DNA of 64,000 nucleotides, taken from NCBI GenBank assembly GCA_902790595.1, contig CADASL010000004.1, forward strand, positions 124,001 through 188,000, read 5' to 3'. This document shows, one piece after another, positions 9,153 through 16,993 of this stretch. Position numbers and translations under genes: made by a program. Positions within the stretch are counted from its first letter, which is position 1; each line of letters starts with the position of its first letter. Origin of the DNA: an uncultured Bacteroidales bacterium. Its GTDB lineage: Bacteria > Bacteroidota > Bacteroidia > Bacteroidales > SZUA-534. A model generated the notes under the pieces. The model was not told where the DNA came from. It searched no databases and saw nothing but the letters and a program-made list of their open reading frames with translations.

Positions 9153-10035
9153 AATCTAATTTGCTAATCTGTTTATCGACAGATAGTTGTGCCCCTTGCC
9201 CAAAGATTAGCGGTTTGTTAGGCTGCTGATGTCCGGCTTCGAAACCGAAGGCCACCGGGTAGCCGTAGTCGGCCACGGCATCAAGAACTATCTGATTGGC
9301 GGTCAAGCCGAAAGAAGGAGTGCTGTCTTCGGCATCGGTGAAATAACCGCAGACCAAACCGGCAAGATTGGCCAACATTCCGGCTTCGCGCAACTGCCGC
9401 ATCATACGGTCGATGCGGTAGAGCGGCTCGCCAACGTCCTCAATGAAAAGGATTTTGCCATCGGTGTTGAGTTGCCACGGCGTGCCAATAAGCGAGCAGA
9501 CGATTGACAGATTTCCGCCGCAAACCTCGCCATAGGCTTCGCCGCATTGGTTGCCATCGCCGGCGAAAGTGTAGTTTGGCAAGCGGCCTTCGAGAACGCT
9601 GAAAAGATCGTCAACGCTGGCTTGCGGCTTGCTGAAGTTCACCGGCATCTGTCCGTGAACGCTCTCAACGCCCAACTGCGTCAGCGCCGCGTGCAGCACC
9701 GTAATGTCGCTGAAGCCCACAAGCCATTTCGGCGACCGCAAAAGCCCCGAAAAATCTACTTTCACCACCATCCGCACGCAGCCGTAACCGCCACGCACAC
9801 AAAAGATTGCGCGAATTTCAGCATCGTCAATCATCTGCTGAAGGTCGGCGGCGCGCTCGCTGTCGGTTCCGGCAAAAATGCCGTGCTCAAGGCGTGTTGT
9901 CAGGCCTCGGACGGGGCGATAGCCGTAACTCTCAATGGTTGAGCATATTGCGGCGTAGTTTTCCTGTCCGACAAACCGTGCCGGCGCTACAATCCCGACT
10001 TTGTCGCCTTTCTGCAGTGACGGTGGAGTTATCAT
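9133..10035 (-). CDS. LD-carboxypeptidase family (S66) protein
   Basis: Murein tetrapeptide LD-carboxypeptidase family (MEROPS S66), which trims the terminal D-Ala during cytoplasmic recycling of peptidoglycan peptides. The 300-residue protein has no signal peptide, as expected. The N-terminal half carries the RGGYG turn (residues 81-85); the C-terminal half carries FIEDVGEP with Glu199 and GHQQPN with His269, matching the Ser-Glu-His arrangement of the family. The residue directly after GGYG is Cys86 followed by Val, and no serine is present at this turn, so the nucleophile position may be altered. It overlaps the downstream YraN-like gene by 20 bases. Confidence 0.88.
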   Translation of the reverse strand: MITPPSLQKGDKVGIVAPARFVGQENYAAICSTIESYGYRPVRGLTTRLEHGIFAGTDSERAADLQQMIDDAEIRAIFCVRGGYGCVRMVVKVDFSGLLRSPKWLVGFSDITVLHAALTQLGVESVHGQMPVNFSKPQASVDDLFSVLEGRLPNYTFAGDGNQCGEAYGEVCGGNLSIVCSLIGTPWQLNTDGKILFIEDVGEPLYRIDRMMRQLREAGMLANLAGLVCGYFTDAEDSTPSFGLTANQIVLDAVADYGYPVAFGFEAGHQQPNKPLIFGQGAQLSVDKQISKLDFGNERA

Positions 10036-10050
10036 TGCTCGAAAAAATGT

Positions 10051-10497
10051 TTATTCCTCAGGTTCAGTCGGTTGCGAAGCGTTGCCTTCGCCTTCGTTCT
10101 GCTGCGGACGGCGGTATTGACGGCGGTGGTGGTTGTTGCGGCCACCTTCATTCGACTTATTGTCAGCGTTTTCACCGTTGTTCTCGCCACTTGGTTTGCG
10201 GTTGTTGCCGCCTTTGCCACGCACTTCGCGGCGCAAATTCTTGATATCCTTATCGATAGAGTTCTTTGTCGATTCGAGCATAATCTGAAACTCTTCGGTG
10301 GCGTTAATCATCGCGCGTTTGCTGTCGCGCATCGCCTTGAGCGCCATAAACAATGCGGCAAGAGCCACAACTAATGCGCCGACCGACAAACACGTTCCGC
10401 AAGAAGACTGCGATGCGCAGGTCTGCGCCATACAGGGTACCGATGTGGTGGCGATTGTAGCGGCCACTAATGCTAAAGATTTGATTTTCTTTGACAT
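10051..10497 (-). CDS. Small membrane protein with polar, Asn/Arg-rich tail
   Basis: Unrecognised 148-residue protein. Residues 1-25 look like a signal peptide or first membrane segment (KKIKSLALVAATIATTSV...AQ). Residues about 37-56 form a hydrophobic segment (VGALVVALAALFMALKAM), followed by a charged helical stretch that could be a coiled coil and then a low-complexity tail rich in Gly, Asn, Arg, His and Glu. A short cysteine cluster (C-x5-C-x2-C, around residues 27-35) lies between the two hydrophobic parts. It ends 15 bases before the LD-carboxypeptidase start. The tail is basic in its middle, so contact with nucleic acid or cell wall is possible, but this is only a guess. Confidence 0.7.
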   Translation of the reverse strand: MSKKIKSLALVAATIATTSVPCMAQTCASQSSCGTCLSVGALVVALAALFMALKAMRDSKRAMINATEEFQIMLESTKNSIDKDIKNLRREVRGKGGNNRKPSGENNGENADNKSNEGGRNNHHRRQYRRPQQNEGEGNASQPTEPEE

Positions 10498-10561
10498 AAA
10501 ACAATTTTTATTAGTTATTAAACAAAACGATTAGTTTTCAAAAGAACGATATTTTTTTAAA

Positions 10562-11332
10562 TCAACTGAATCCACGCTGCTTTTTAATTGCTTCGTAAGC
10601 CTCGTTGATTTTCTGGAACTTCTCTTTGGCGGCGCGCTGCACGTCCTCGCCAAGATAAGCCACCTTGTCGGGATGGTTCTCGACGGCCATTTTGCGGTAG
10701 GCTTTCTTAACCTCATCATCGGTGGCCGACGGGCTGATTCCCAATATTTTATATGCAGAGTCGGCATCTTGCTTCACAAACATCGATTTTATTGAGTTGA
10801 AATCGGTATCGCTGATGCCCATATTTCTGGCAATCACTTCAATAACGTTCGATTCGTTGGCCTGGACGCTGCCATCGGCGTTTGAGATACCGAACAGATA
10901 GTCAATAAGTTGCAGTCGGCTTGAATAGTTGAGCATCTGGCCAATCTGGCGGCTCACTTCGTAAACGGGAATCTGCTGTTTGAGCACGTCGCGCAGCATT
11001 CGAATGCCGTCGGTGGCGGCTTCAACGCCGAACTGCCGCACAAAAAACTGCTTCACATAGTTGAGTTCGGCCTGAGTAACCTTACCGTCGGCCTTCATCA
11101 CAGCGGCAGTCAGCACCACAAGGCTAACCATAAAGTCGCCGCGCGAAGTCTGCTGCCGCGAGTATGCGGCGCCGCCCGGCTGCTGTCCGCCGAATCCGGT
11201 GCTGTAGCCCGCCTGGCCGCCGGCTTGTTCTTTTGTGTCGAAAGCGGCGCCTATGAAATAGCCCAAAATGCCGCCCAACGGTCCGCCTAAAGCCCAACCG
11301 ATGCCGCCGCCAATCCATTTTCCAAATTTCAT
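10562..11332 (-). CDS. DjlA-like co-chaperone: TerB domain plus J domain
   Basis: A 256-residue membrane-associated DnaJ-type co-chaperone. The N-terminus is a Gly-rich hydrophobic segment (GGGIGWALGGPLGGILGYFIG) that can insert in the membrane. Residues about 55-175 form an all-helical TerB-like domain (VSLVVLTAAVMKADGKVTQAEL), and residues about 190-253 form a J domain with the essential HPD motif (ENHPDKV) and a FQKINEAYE helix. The order matches DjlA, which stimulates the ATPase of DnaK. It begins 12 bases after coaE and so belongs to the same leftward transcript. Confidence 0.9.
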   Translation of the reverse strand: MKFGKWIGGGIGWALGGPLGGILGYFIGAAFDTKEQAGGQAGYSTGFGGQQPGGAAYSRQQTSRGDFMVSLVVLTAAVMKADGKVTQAELNYVKQFFVRQFGVEAATDGIRMLRDVLKQQIPVYEVSRQIGQMLNYSSRLQLIDYLFGISNADGSVQANESNVIEVIARNMGISDTDFNSIKSMFVKQDADSAYKILGISPSATDDEVKKAYRKMAVENHPDKVAYLGEDVQRAAKEKFQKINEAYEAIKKQRGFS

Positions 11333-11344
11333 CTCAATCGTATT

Positions 11345-11938
11345 TTATGCTTTTGCCGTTGCGGCATTGCGTTGGTTTTCAATTATTTTCTTAATTTCGG
11401 TGTCGATGTCTGCCGTGCCATCGTTCACAATCACGTGGTTGGCGTGGGTGCGAAAGTAATCATCGTTGCGCTGGTTTGCAATACGCTGTTCCACCAAATC
11501 GCGTGTTGTGTTGTCGCGGCGCATCACTCTTGCAATTCGGACTTCGAGCGGTGCCACCACGGCCACCACCGTGTTGCAGAGTTTTTCAAGTCCGCCTTCG
11601 AACAGAATGGCCGATTCAACCACCATAATATCAGTAGTTTGATTGTCGCGCCAAGCCGCAAAATCGTTCCTGACGGCAGGGTGGATAATGCTGTCAATCC
11701 ACTCAAGTTCAGCCTTGTCGGCGAAAATGCGGCTTGCCAAGAACTGACGGTTCAGTTTTCCGTCAGTATAGGCTTCGGCACCGTATCGGTCTGTAACCAA
11801 ACGTTTTATATCGTCATTATCATAGAGCAGTTTGGCACGCTCATCGCAGTTGTAGCACGGCACGCCCATCGCTGCAAAGCGTTCTGCCACAAAACTTTTG
11901 CCACTTCCAATTCCGCCTGTCAAGCCAATAGTTATCAT
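11345..11938 (-). CDS. coaE: Dephospho-CoA kinase
   Basis: Last enzyme of coenzyme A synthesis, transferring phosphate from ATP to the 3'-hydroxyl of dephospho-CoA. The P-loop GGIGSGKS is at residues 8-15, with downstream PAVRNDF and ESAILFEGG segments typical of the family. Length 197 residues is normal. Its ATG overlaps the stop of the upstream YbbR gene in an ATGA arrangement, so translation is probably coupled. Confidence 0.95.
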   Translation of the reverse strand: MITIGLTGGIGSGKSFVAERFAAMGVPCYNCDERAKLLYDNDDIKRLVTDRYGAEAYTDGKLNRQFLASRIFADKAELEWIDSIIHPAVRNDFAAWRDNQTTDIMVVESAILFEGGLEKLCNTVVAVVAPLEVRIARVMRRDNTTRDLVEQRIANQRNDDYFRTHANHVIVNDGTADIDTEIKKIIENQRNAATAKA

Positions 11939-12924
11939 CGCGGTTCGAGAACAAAATTGACAACTTGCGGCTCAACGCTCACATTATAAACATTGGCAGG
12001 CTGAACTGTCACTGCCACAGGAAGTTGCATTCCAAGCATTGTTTTTATCTGTTCCGCGTCGGCTTCAACCTTGAAATCGTTGTGGCTCAAACGCGCGTAG
12101 TCGTTGGTCGAAACCCAATAACGGATGGTCACATCGTTGGGCATCAGCCTTACGGCGACCGAGTCGGGCTCGCCAACAACGGTGATGGGCACGGTGGCCA
12201 CGGCTTCGGTGAACTTCGAAACAGGCACATCGACCTTCACTTTGCGATGAATGAAAACAATACCATCAATAGGTTGCAAATCAATGTTTTTGCTAATGTC
12301 GGATGTCACGCCGCGAGCGGTAATTCGTTTGGTATAGACGGCCTGCAGGGTGTCGAGCAGCAGGTCGGGGCCGTTCACCGTAACCATCGATGGCGTAACG
12401 CTGACAATGCCGTCGATGCGGCACTGACTGTCGAAATGCAGGTCGAGCACGGGCCGCACGGGCACGCGTTTCTCGCCGTAGTTCGAGAAGACGAAATAGA
12501 TGGTGTCGGGCTGAATCATCGACAGGGCAAGGTTGGCGGGCAACTGCGACTTTATCTCTTCAAACAGCGCGCTGGTGCCCAAGTGGAATTCCATTGTCGA
12601 TTCCTTGGCCAAAATATGGTTCAGGCGGCTCAGGTTGATGACCACTGGCTCGGGCATCTTGCCCATCTTGTAGCGCAGAATGTCGAATCCGCGGCCCTGC
12701 ACGTTCAGGTCGAGATTTTCGGGCAGGTCGTTCACCACCACCTTCTGCATAGGCAGGTTGATGAACGTGACGGGGTAGTGGATGGTGGCATTCGTCTCGT
12801 CGCCCAACTTGTTGAAGAACCACATCAGCGACGAGAAGCCGATGAACACAAAATAGAGCAGCATCCGCTTGTCGAAACGCAGCTTGCTTTTAACCGCCGA
12901 TATGTCAAGGTTTGGATGTTTCAT
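11935..12924 (-). CDS. YbbR-domain membrane protein
   Basis: A membrane-anchored protein with YbbR-like extracytoplasmic repeats. I chose the ATG at 12924 (MKHPNLDISAV, 329 aa); the frame continues to a TTG at 12972, but that start is less likely. A single transmembrane helix follows at about residues 20-38 (MLLYFVFIGFSSLMWFF), and the rest is periplasmic and beta-rich, with repeated VPV/V-x-G-P-x-L-L patterns. In Firmicutes YbbR (CdaR) regulates CdaA; a cdaA gene is present in this window but about 24 kb away. Here the gene sits between the yajC side and coaE. Confidence 0.88.
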   Translation of the reverse strand: MKHPNLDISAVKSKLRFDKRMLLYFVFIGFSSLMWFFNKLGDETNATIHYPVTFINLPMQKVVVNDLPENLDLNVQGRGFDILRYKMGKMPEPVVINLSRLNHILAKESTMEFHLGTSALFEEIKSQLPANLALSMIQPDTIYFVFSNYGEKRVPVRPVLDLHFDSQCRIDGIVSVTPSMVTVNGPDLLLDTLQAVYTKRITARGVTSDISKNIDLQPIDGIVFIHRKVKVDVPVSKFTEAVATVPITVVGEPDSVAVRLMPNDVTIRYWVSTNDYARLSHNDFKVEADAEQIKTMLGMQLPVAVTVQPANVYNVSVEPQVVNFVLEPR

Positions 12925-13014
12925 TGTTTGGCGATGAAAATCACGAATTTCTTCAGGTTTCAAAATTAGCAAACCTGACGGAATAAAAAGCCGATTGGTG
13001 AAAATATGCGCTGA

Positions 13015-14184
13015 TTATTTGCGCACGGGTCGGACGCTTCGACCATAGCAGCGAGTGTCGGTTACAGTCCGGCCAACGTAGTCTGATTTCAGGTAACAGC
13101 AGTAGCACGAATTGTCGCGAAGCGATGCGCTCAGATAGATACCATTTTCACCATCGCTGTAGCAGCGTGAATCGTTGATGCTGCCTGCTGCAGGAAGAAA
13201 AATATGCGTGTCGTCGAGACTGTACAATGCCGACGGTGTGTTGCCAAAAAGAACTTTTTTGCCGCGGTCAGCCTTTGTTTTTGCTTTGTAAACGATATAG
13301 CCGTTCACTTTGTGCCCCTTGTAGTTCGATGTCCAAACCCAATAGCAGCGGCGGTTCAGTTCACGCCAATTGGCAGCGGTTGGCATTGAATATTCAGTGC
13401 CGGTCACTATTGTGGCGGCATCGTCGTCGGGGTCCAGAATTCTAATCGAATCGGTGAACCCGTTTTTACCCCAAAAAGCATCTATACAATATTTTGTCAT
13501 TGTGGTATCGGAACCATCGCAGTATTTGTAGTTCTCCCAACTGAAATATGATTTCGTTTTGGTCTCACCCCACGCGTAATAGTCGCCGTAGTTCCACGGA
13601 TTGGCGGCGCCCAAATTGCAGACTGCCCAGCGAGTACCGCTCTTTAGCCCCAAATCGACGGTCGTGGTGTCTCTCGGTCCAAATTGGGCAGTCAGTTCAA
13701 GGTCGTTTGTGCCCATAATTATGGTGCGCGTATTGGCGTAGTTGCTGTCGCTCCATTGACTGAAACACAAGCCGCTGTCGGGCGTAGCGATTATCAGTAC
13801 AGGTGTTGATGGCGAGTAGCGACCATTGATTTCGGTGTTGACTTTTCCATTGGCTTCTGCCGAAATGGTCAGAGTCGGATTCGGTTTGAAAAATGCAATC
13901 AACTTTATATCGCTCAATCCGACTTCTATGATTCGGGGATTATTGGAAACGCCGTCGCTCCAACCCGCAAAGTAAAATCCGTCATTCGGAATTGCCTGAA
14001 ACTTAATAAATTGTCCTTCAGTATACCGGTTGTTTTTCCCAATGACAGAACCGCCATCCGATGCAACAACCTGAACCTTGTGTTTGGGCTTTTCACCGTC
14101 GGCTTTGTTTTGGCTATTGTTGCAGCCTGCGAGCACCAATGAAATCAGAGCGACACCAATTACTTTAGTTAGAGTGTTTTTCAT
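13015..14184 (-). CDS. Lipoprotein with InlB-like B-repeats and FSU-paralogous domain
   Basis: Exported lipoprotein of 389 residues. The lipobox LVLAGC places the lipidated cysteine at residue 21. Residues about 35-165 contain two divergent bacterial repeat units of the InlB B-repeat type (GGSVIGKNNRYTEGQ...FAGWSDG and GKVNTEINGRYSPST...FSQWSDS). The C-terminal half, from about VDLGLKSGTRWAVCNLGA, matches the Fibrobacter succinogenes major paralogous domain found in many Bacteroidota surface lipoproteins, with conserved WNYGDYYAWGE and a closing GRSVRPVR. It interrupts an otherwise conserved housekeeping gene block and is separated from yajC by a terminator, so it is likely a separate, acquired unit. 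Confidence 0.88.
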   Translation of the reverse strand: MKNTLTKVIGVALISLVLAGCNNSQNKADGEKPKHKVQVVASDGGSVIGKNNRYTEGQFIKFQAIPNDGFYFAGWSDGVSNNPRIIEVGLSDIKLIAFFKPNPTLTISAEANGKVNTEINGRYSPSTPVLIIATPDSGLCFSQWSDSNYANTRTIIMGTNDLELTAQFGPRDTTTVDLGLKSGTRWAVCNLGAANPWNYGDYYAWGETKTKSYFSWENYKYCDGSDTTMTKYCIDAFWGKNGFTDSIRILDPDDDAATIVTGTEYSMPTAANWRELNRRCYWVWTSNYKGHKVNGYIVYKAKTKADRGKKVLFGNTPSALYSLDDTHIFLPAAGSINDSRCYSDGENGIYLSASLRDNSCYCCYLKSDYVGRTVTDTRCYGRSVRPVRK

Positions 14185-14207
14185 AATCGGTTTTTAGTTA
14201 GTTGTTA

Positions 14208-14215
14208 CAAAACTA
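14208..14215 (-). promoter_or_regulatory. Candidate -7 box for the lipoprotein gene
   Basis: On the minus strand this reads TAGTTTTG, matching the Bacteroidota TAnnTTTG consensus, about 24 bases before the lipoprotein start. A TTTG lies further upstream but only 12 bases away, so the -33 element is not convincing. Confidence 0.4.
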
Positions 14216-14248
14216 AACTAATTATTTCAAAACCATACTAATAACGCA

Positions 14249-14280
14249 CAAAAAAAGCGCCGAATCTCTTCAGCGCCTTA
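14249..14280 (-). terminator. Terminator after yajC
   Basis: Minus strand: a stem formed by AAGGCGCTGAA and TCGGCGCTT around GAGAT, followed by a run of seven T. It separates yajC from the inserted lipoprotein gene. Confidence 0.85.
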
Positions 14281-14302
14281 TTGATTTCCGATGAATCGGA
14301 AT

Positions 14303-14635
14303 TTAAGCCTTTGGTGCCACGTCGGCAGGGTCTTTCACCAGGCCCGACTTGTCAACCTTAATCAGCACGCCGTTCGACACGTCGAGCAGAACGGTGGTGT
14401 CCTTCACTTCGGCAATGGTGCCGTAGATTCCGCCCACGGTGAGCACTTTGTCGCCTTTTTTGAGCGCCTTGCGGAACTCGTTAATCTCTTTCTGCTTCTT
14501 GGTCTGCGGACGAATCATAAAGAAGTAGAACACAAAAATGATAAGCACCAGCATAATCAGGCTGCTTGCACCGCCGCCCTGTGCGCCTTCGGCACCACCT
14601 TGTGGCGCCATCAGAAAAATACTCAACAGATTCAT
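14303..14635 (-). CDS. yajC: Preprotein translocase subunit YajC
   Basis: Small inner-membrane partner of SecDF in protein export. The 110-residue protein has one transmembrane helix at about residues 27-44 (LIMLVLIIFVFYFFMIRP), directly followed by the family hallmark RPQTKKQKE and then GDKVLTVGGIYGTI. The N-terminal stretch before the helix is Gly/Ala-rich. It lies about 200 bases after the DUF1573 gene, in the same direction, with a repeat-filled gap between. Confidence 0.95.
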   Translation of the reverse strand: MNLLSIFLMAPQGGAEGAQGGGASSLIMLVLIIFVFYFFMIRPQTKKQKEINEFRKALKKGDKVLTVGGIYGTIAEVKDTTVLLDVSNGVLIKVDKSGLVKDPADVAPKA

Positions 14636-14697
14636 TGTCGTTTTGTTTTGATTTATTGTTTAACTGTTTATCAATCATTTAATTGTTTAATCGGTGT

Positions 14698-14770
14698 CCC
14701 GATAGCTATCGGGATGGTGAACTGGTGTCCCGATTGTTATCGGGGCGGACGCGGCACGCCACGTCCCTAC
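14698..14770. repeat. Palindromic repeats between DUF1573 and yajC
   Basis: The exact 16-base palindrome CCCGATAGCTATCGGG (14698-14713), a degenerate second copy at 14729-14744, and a GGACGCGGCACGCCACGTCC palindrome ending in CTAC (14747-14770). All three recur in other intergenic regions of the window. The following stretch to 14839 is AT-rich with CTAAATCCTAACTA direct repeats and no gene. Confidence 0.8.
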
Positions 14771-14839
14771 AAACACCTAACACCCAACACCCAATACCAT
14801 TTATAACTTATCTAAATCCTAACTACTAAATCCTAACTA

Positions 14840-15250
14840 CTACTTTACTTCTGCAAATATCTGCAATTTAACGGGTTTCTCGCCGCAATTTGTCCAGACG
14901 TTGGCGCTTTTCAACTGCTTGCCTTCGCGGCCGTAACTGTCGAAAATCACTTCAACGGTGCCGCTCTCGCCAGGCTTGACGGGCTCGGTTGAGTATTTCG
15001 ACGCGGTGCAGCCGCAACTGGTTGTCATATCGGTAATCTGCAGGGCGCCGTCGCCTATATTTCTGAATTTGAACGTGTACGACACTTTTTCGCCTTGCGC
15101 GATGGTGCCGAAATTATGCTCGTATGTTTCGAAATTGATTTGTGGGGTACCATCGGCTTTCGCATCGGTTTTTTGCTGATTTCCAGCGCATCCGAAGCAA
15201 ACCACTGCCATCAGCAGACCGATTTTCGCAAGTCCCCTCATCAGTTTCAT
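14840..15250 (-). CDS. DUF1573 lipoprotein
   Basis: A 136-residue exported lipoprotein with lipobox VVCFGCAG (Cys at about residue 20) and one DUF1573 domain, an Ig-like fold common in Bacteroidota. The domain shows the characteristic FETYEHNFGTIAQGE and KFRNIGDGALQIT segments and the cysteine pair in TTSCGCTAS. The function of the family is not known. Its start overlaps the nusB stop by 4 bases (ATGA), so the two are cotranslated. Confidence 0.92.
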   Translation of the reverse strand: MKLMRGLAKIGLLMAVVCFGCAGNQQKTDAKADGTPQINFETYEHNFGTIAQGEKVSYTFKFRNIGDGALQITDMTTSCGCTASKYSTEPVKPGESGTVEVIFDSYGREGKQLKSANVWTNCGEKPVKLQIFAEVK

Positions 15251-16191
15251 TCAATAAGTCCGCGGCCCGTTTTCTTGATTTTGCCTTCGGCCTTCATCTG
15301 GTTCACAATCTTGTCCAGAATGCCGTTCACAAAGGCGTTGCTGCGGTCGGTGCTGTAGAATTTTGCAAGGTCGATGTACTCGTTCAGGCTCACCTTCACG
15401 GGGATGCTCTCGAACGATGTAATCTCCGACATCGCCATCTCAATTATCAGCAGGTCCATCTGTGCCAGACGCTCAAGGTCCCAGTTTTTGATTGTGCTGC
15501 GGATAATGGTGTTGTTGGCATCGTGGTTGAGCACCGTCTTGCAGAACAGGTCGGTGGCAAAGCGGCGGTCATCGTCGTTCTTGTAGAGTTTCATCAATGC
15601 CATCCGTTCCGATGTCTCTTTTAGCTTTTCAACGGTTTTGATGTTCATACTCAACACAAACTCGATGTCGTCGTTCCAGTATATCGAATTCTCCTCAAGC
15701 ACCTGATAGAGCATATCGTCGTCTACCATATACTCGTTGAAGAAGTTCATTACAAACTTCTGGTCGGCCTGATAGCTGCTGTCGGGGCTGGCCATATACT
15801 GCTTGTAGCTGTCCGACTCAACCATCACCGTGTAAATGTGCTTGATGAGCTCGGGTGTGGCGCTCCAGTTGAGGGCGTTGGCATCGGTGTAAACAAACAG
15901 TCCCTCGGTGTTCTCTATCTGCTTGATAACCGCATTGTTGACAAACCGCTCGTTGGGGTTGCGGTCTTCGTCCGACGCAATGAACTTCGATTTGCGCAGC
16001 TCAATTTTGTCGAGCGCGTAGCGGTGCACGTCAAGCAGAAGGATGAAGAAAAGATGGTAGAGGTCGTACGATTTTTCGAGGCTCTTCTGAAGGTCTTTCT
16101 CATATTTTGGCAAGCCGTCGGAGTTGTTGCCGTTGAAGTAAGCGTAAAGAAGTTGTAGAACCTTAACCCTAATTAATCGTCTGCTAATCAT
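15247..16191 (-). CDS. nusB: Transcription antitermination factor NusB
   Basis: RNA-binding antitermination factor that acts with NusE at boxA sites of rRNA operons. At 314 residues it is the long Bacteroidota form; the NusB fold is in the C-terminal half, seen in DLFCKTVLNHD, NWDLERLAQMDLLIIEMAMSE and the closing LNEYIDLAKFYSTDRSNAFVNGILDKI. The N-terminus MISRRLIRVKVLQLLYAY is typical. It is the first gene of the leftward block ending with the DjlA-like gene. Confidence 0.94.
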   Translation of the reverse strand: MISRRLIRVKVLQLLYAYFNGNNSDGLPKYEKDLQKSLEKSYDLYHLFFILLLDVHRYALDKIELRKSKFIASDEDRNPNERFVNNAVIKQIENTEGLFVYTDANALNWSATPELIKHIYTVMVESDSYKQYMASPDSSYQADQKFVMNFFNEYMVDDDMLYQVLEENSIYWNDDIEFVLSMNIKTVEKLKETSERMALMKLYKNDDDRRFATDLFCKTVLNHDANNTIIRSTIKNWDLERLAQMDLLIIEMAMSEITSFESIPVKVSLNEYIDLAKFYSTDRSNAFVNGILDKIVNQMKAEGKIKKTGRGLIE

Positions 16192-16225
16192 TTGAAAGAC
16201 CCTTAAATTGTTATTAAATCGGCGG

Positions 16226-16233
16226 CAAAGATA
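16226..16233 (-). promoter_or_regulatory. Candidate -7 box for the nusB operon
   Basis: Minus strand TATCTTTG, an exact match to TAnnTTTG, 34 bases before the nusB start. No clear -33 TTTG is seen at the usual distance. Confidence 0.55.
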
Positions 16234-16312
16234 ATCGATATTTAGGATTTAAGATTTAGGATTTAGGAAATCTTTATACAATTGTATTGTAAAATCTAAA
16301 CAATAAAGAGGA

Positions 16313-16897
16313 ATGTTGTTGTTTATTGACAAGATGATTGCGCATTCACCAATGCGGCACGCTTACTTTTTTTTCTTTTTTATGCTGGCTGTTTGTGCGG
16401 CTATAGCATTACATCCCCGTAAGGCGGAACAGGTTTATATTGAGGGAGTTATTTATTCGTATGCGGAAACCACAGAAACACACCACCACTTTAGGGGTGG
16501 GTCTTCAAAAGAACACGTTATGTATATGGTAATTTACAATGGAGATTATAAGAAATTGTACATACCCTCCGATGAATGGGATAAATTTAAAGGGAGAGAG
16601 AAATATTGGCGCAAAAAACTGATAGGGAAAAAAGCTAAAGCTTATTATCTTGTCAGTGACCCCCAACTTGGAGAAGTATTCCGTGAACAAAACCAATACC
16701 TACATATGGAAGTCGAAGACGGCAGTTATTCCTATCACGACAAGCACGAATTGTCATATTACGATACTGGATGGAAACCCTTCTGTGTAACTTTACTCAT
16801 AATTCTGCCTTACTTGCGTTTCTTGTGTCTGCTAATTTTCGCGTCAGACGAGCGCCGCGAGTTGTTGTTTGGCGACAAGGATTACAATCCGTTTTAA
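16313..16897 (+). CDS. Small membrane protein of unknown function
   Basis: Unrecognised 194-residue protein with two hydrophobic segments, one at about residues 17-33 (AYFFFFFMLAVCAAIAL) and one near 155-173 (PFCVTLLIILPYLRFLCLLIF). The ~120 residues between them are polar and beta-like, rich in Tyr, Lys and His, and probably extracytoplasmic. The ATG follows AAAGAGGA, a plausible ribosome site. The gene is more AT-rich than its neighbours and stands alone between nusB and kdsD on the opposite strand, which suggests late acquisition. Confidence 0.7.
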   Translation: MLLFIDKMIAHSPMRHAYFFFFFMLAVCAAIALHPRKAEQVYIEGVIYSYAETTETHHHFRGGSSKEHVMYMVIYNGDYKKLYIPSDEWDKFKGREKYWRKKLIGKKAKAYYLVSDPQLGEVFREQNQYLHMEVEDGSYSYHDKHELSYYDTGWKPFCVTLLIILPYLRFLCLLIFASDERRELLFGDKDYNPF

Positions 16898-16993
16898 AAA
16901 GAGCGAAAATCGCCATTTCATAAGTGACGGAAACGTTAAATGCGGTCTGTGGCTGCCCACTCAGCCAATGATTTATCAAAAACTATTAGCGGC

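Noticed and set aside
11965..12969. 334-aa open frame on the plus strand
   Set aside because: Lies antisense to the YbbR gene, has no recognisable domain and a composition (very His/Asn/Val-rich) typical of shadow frames.
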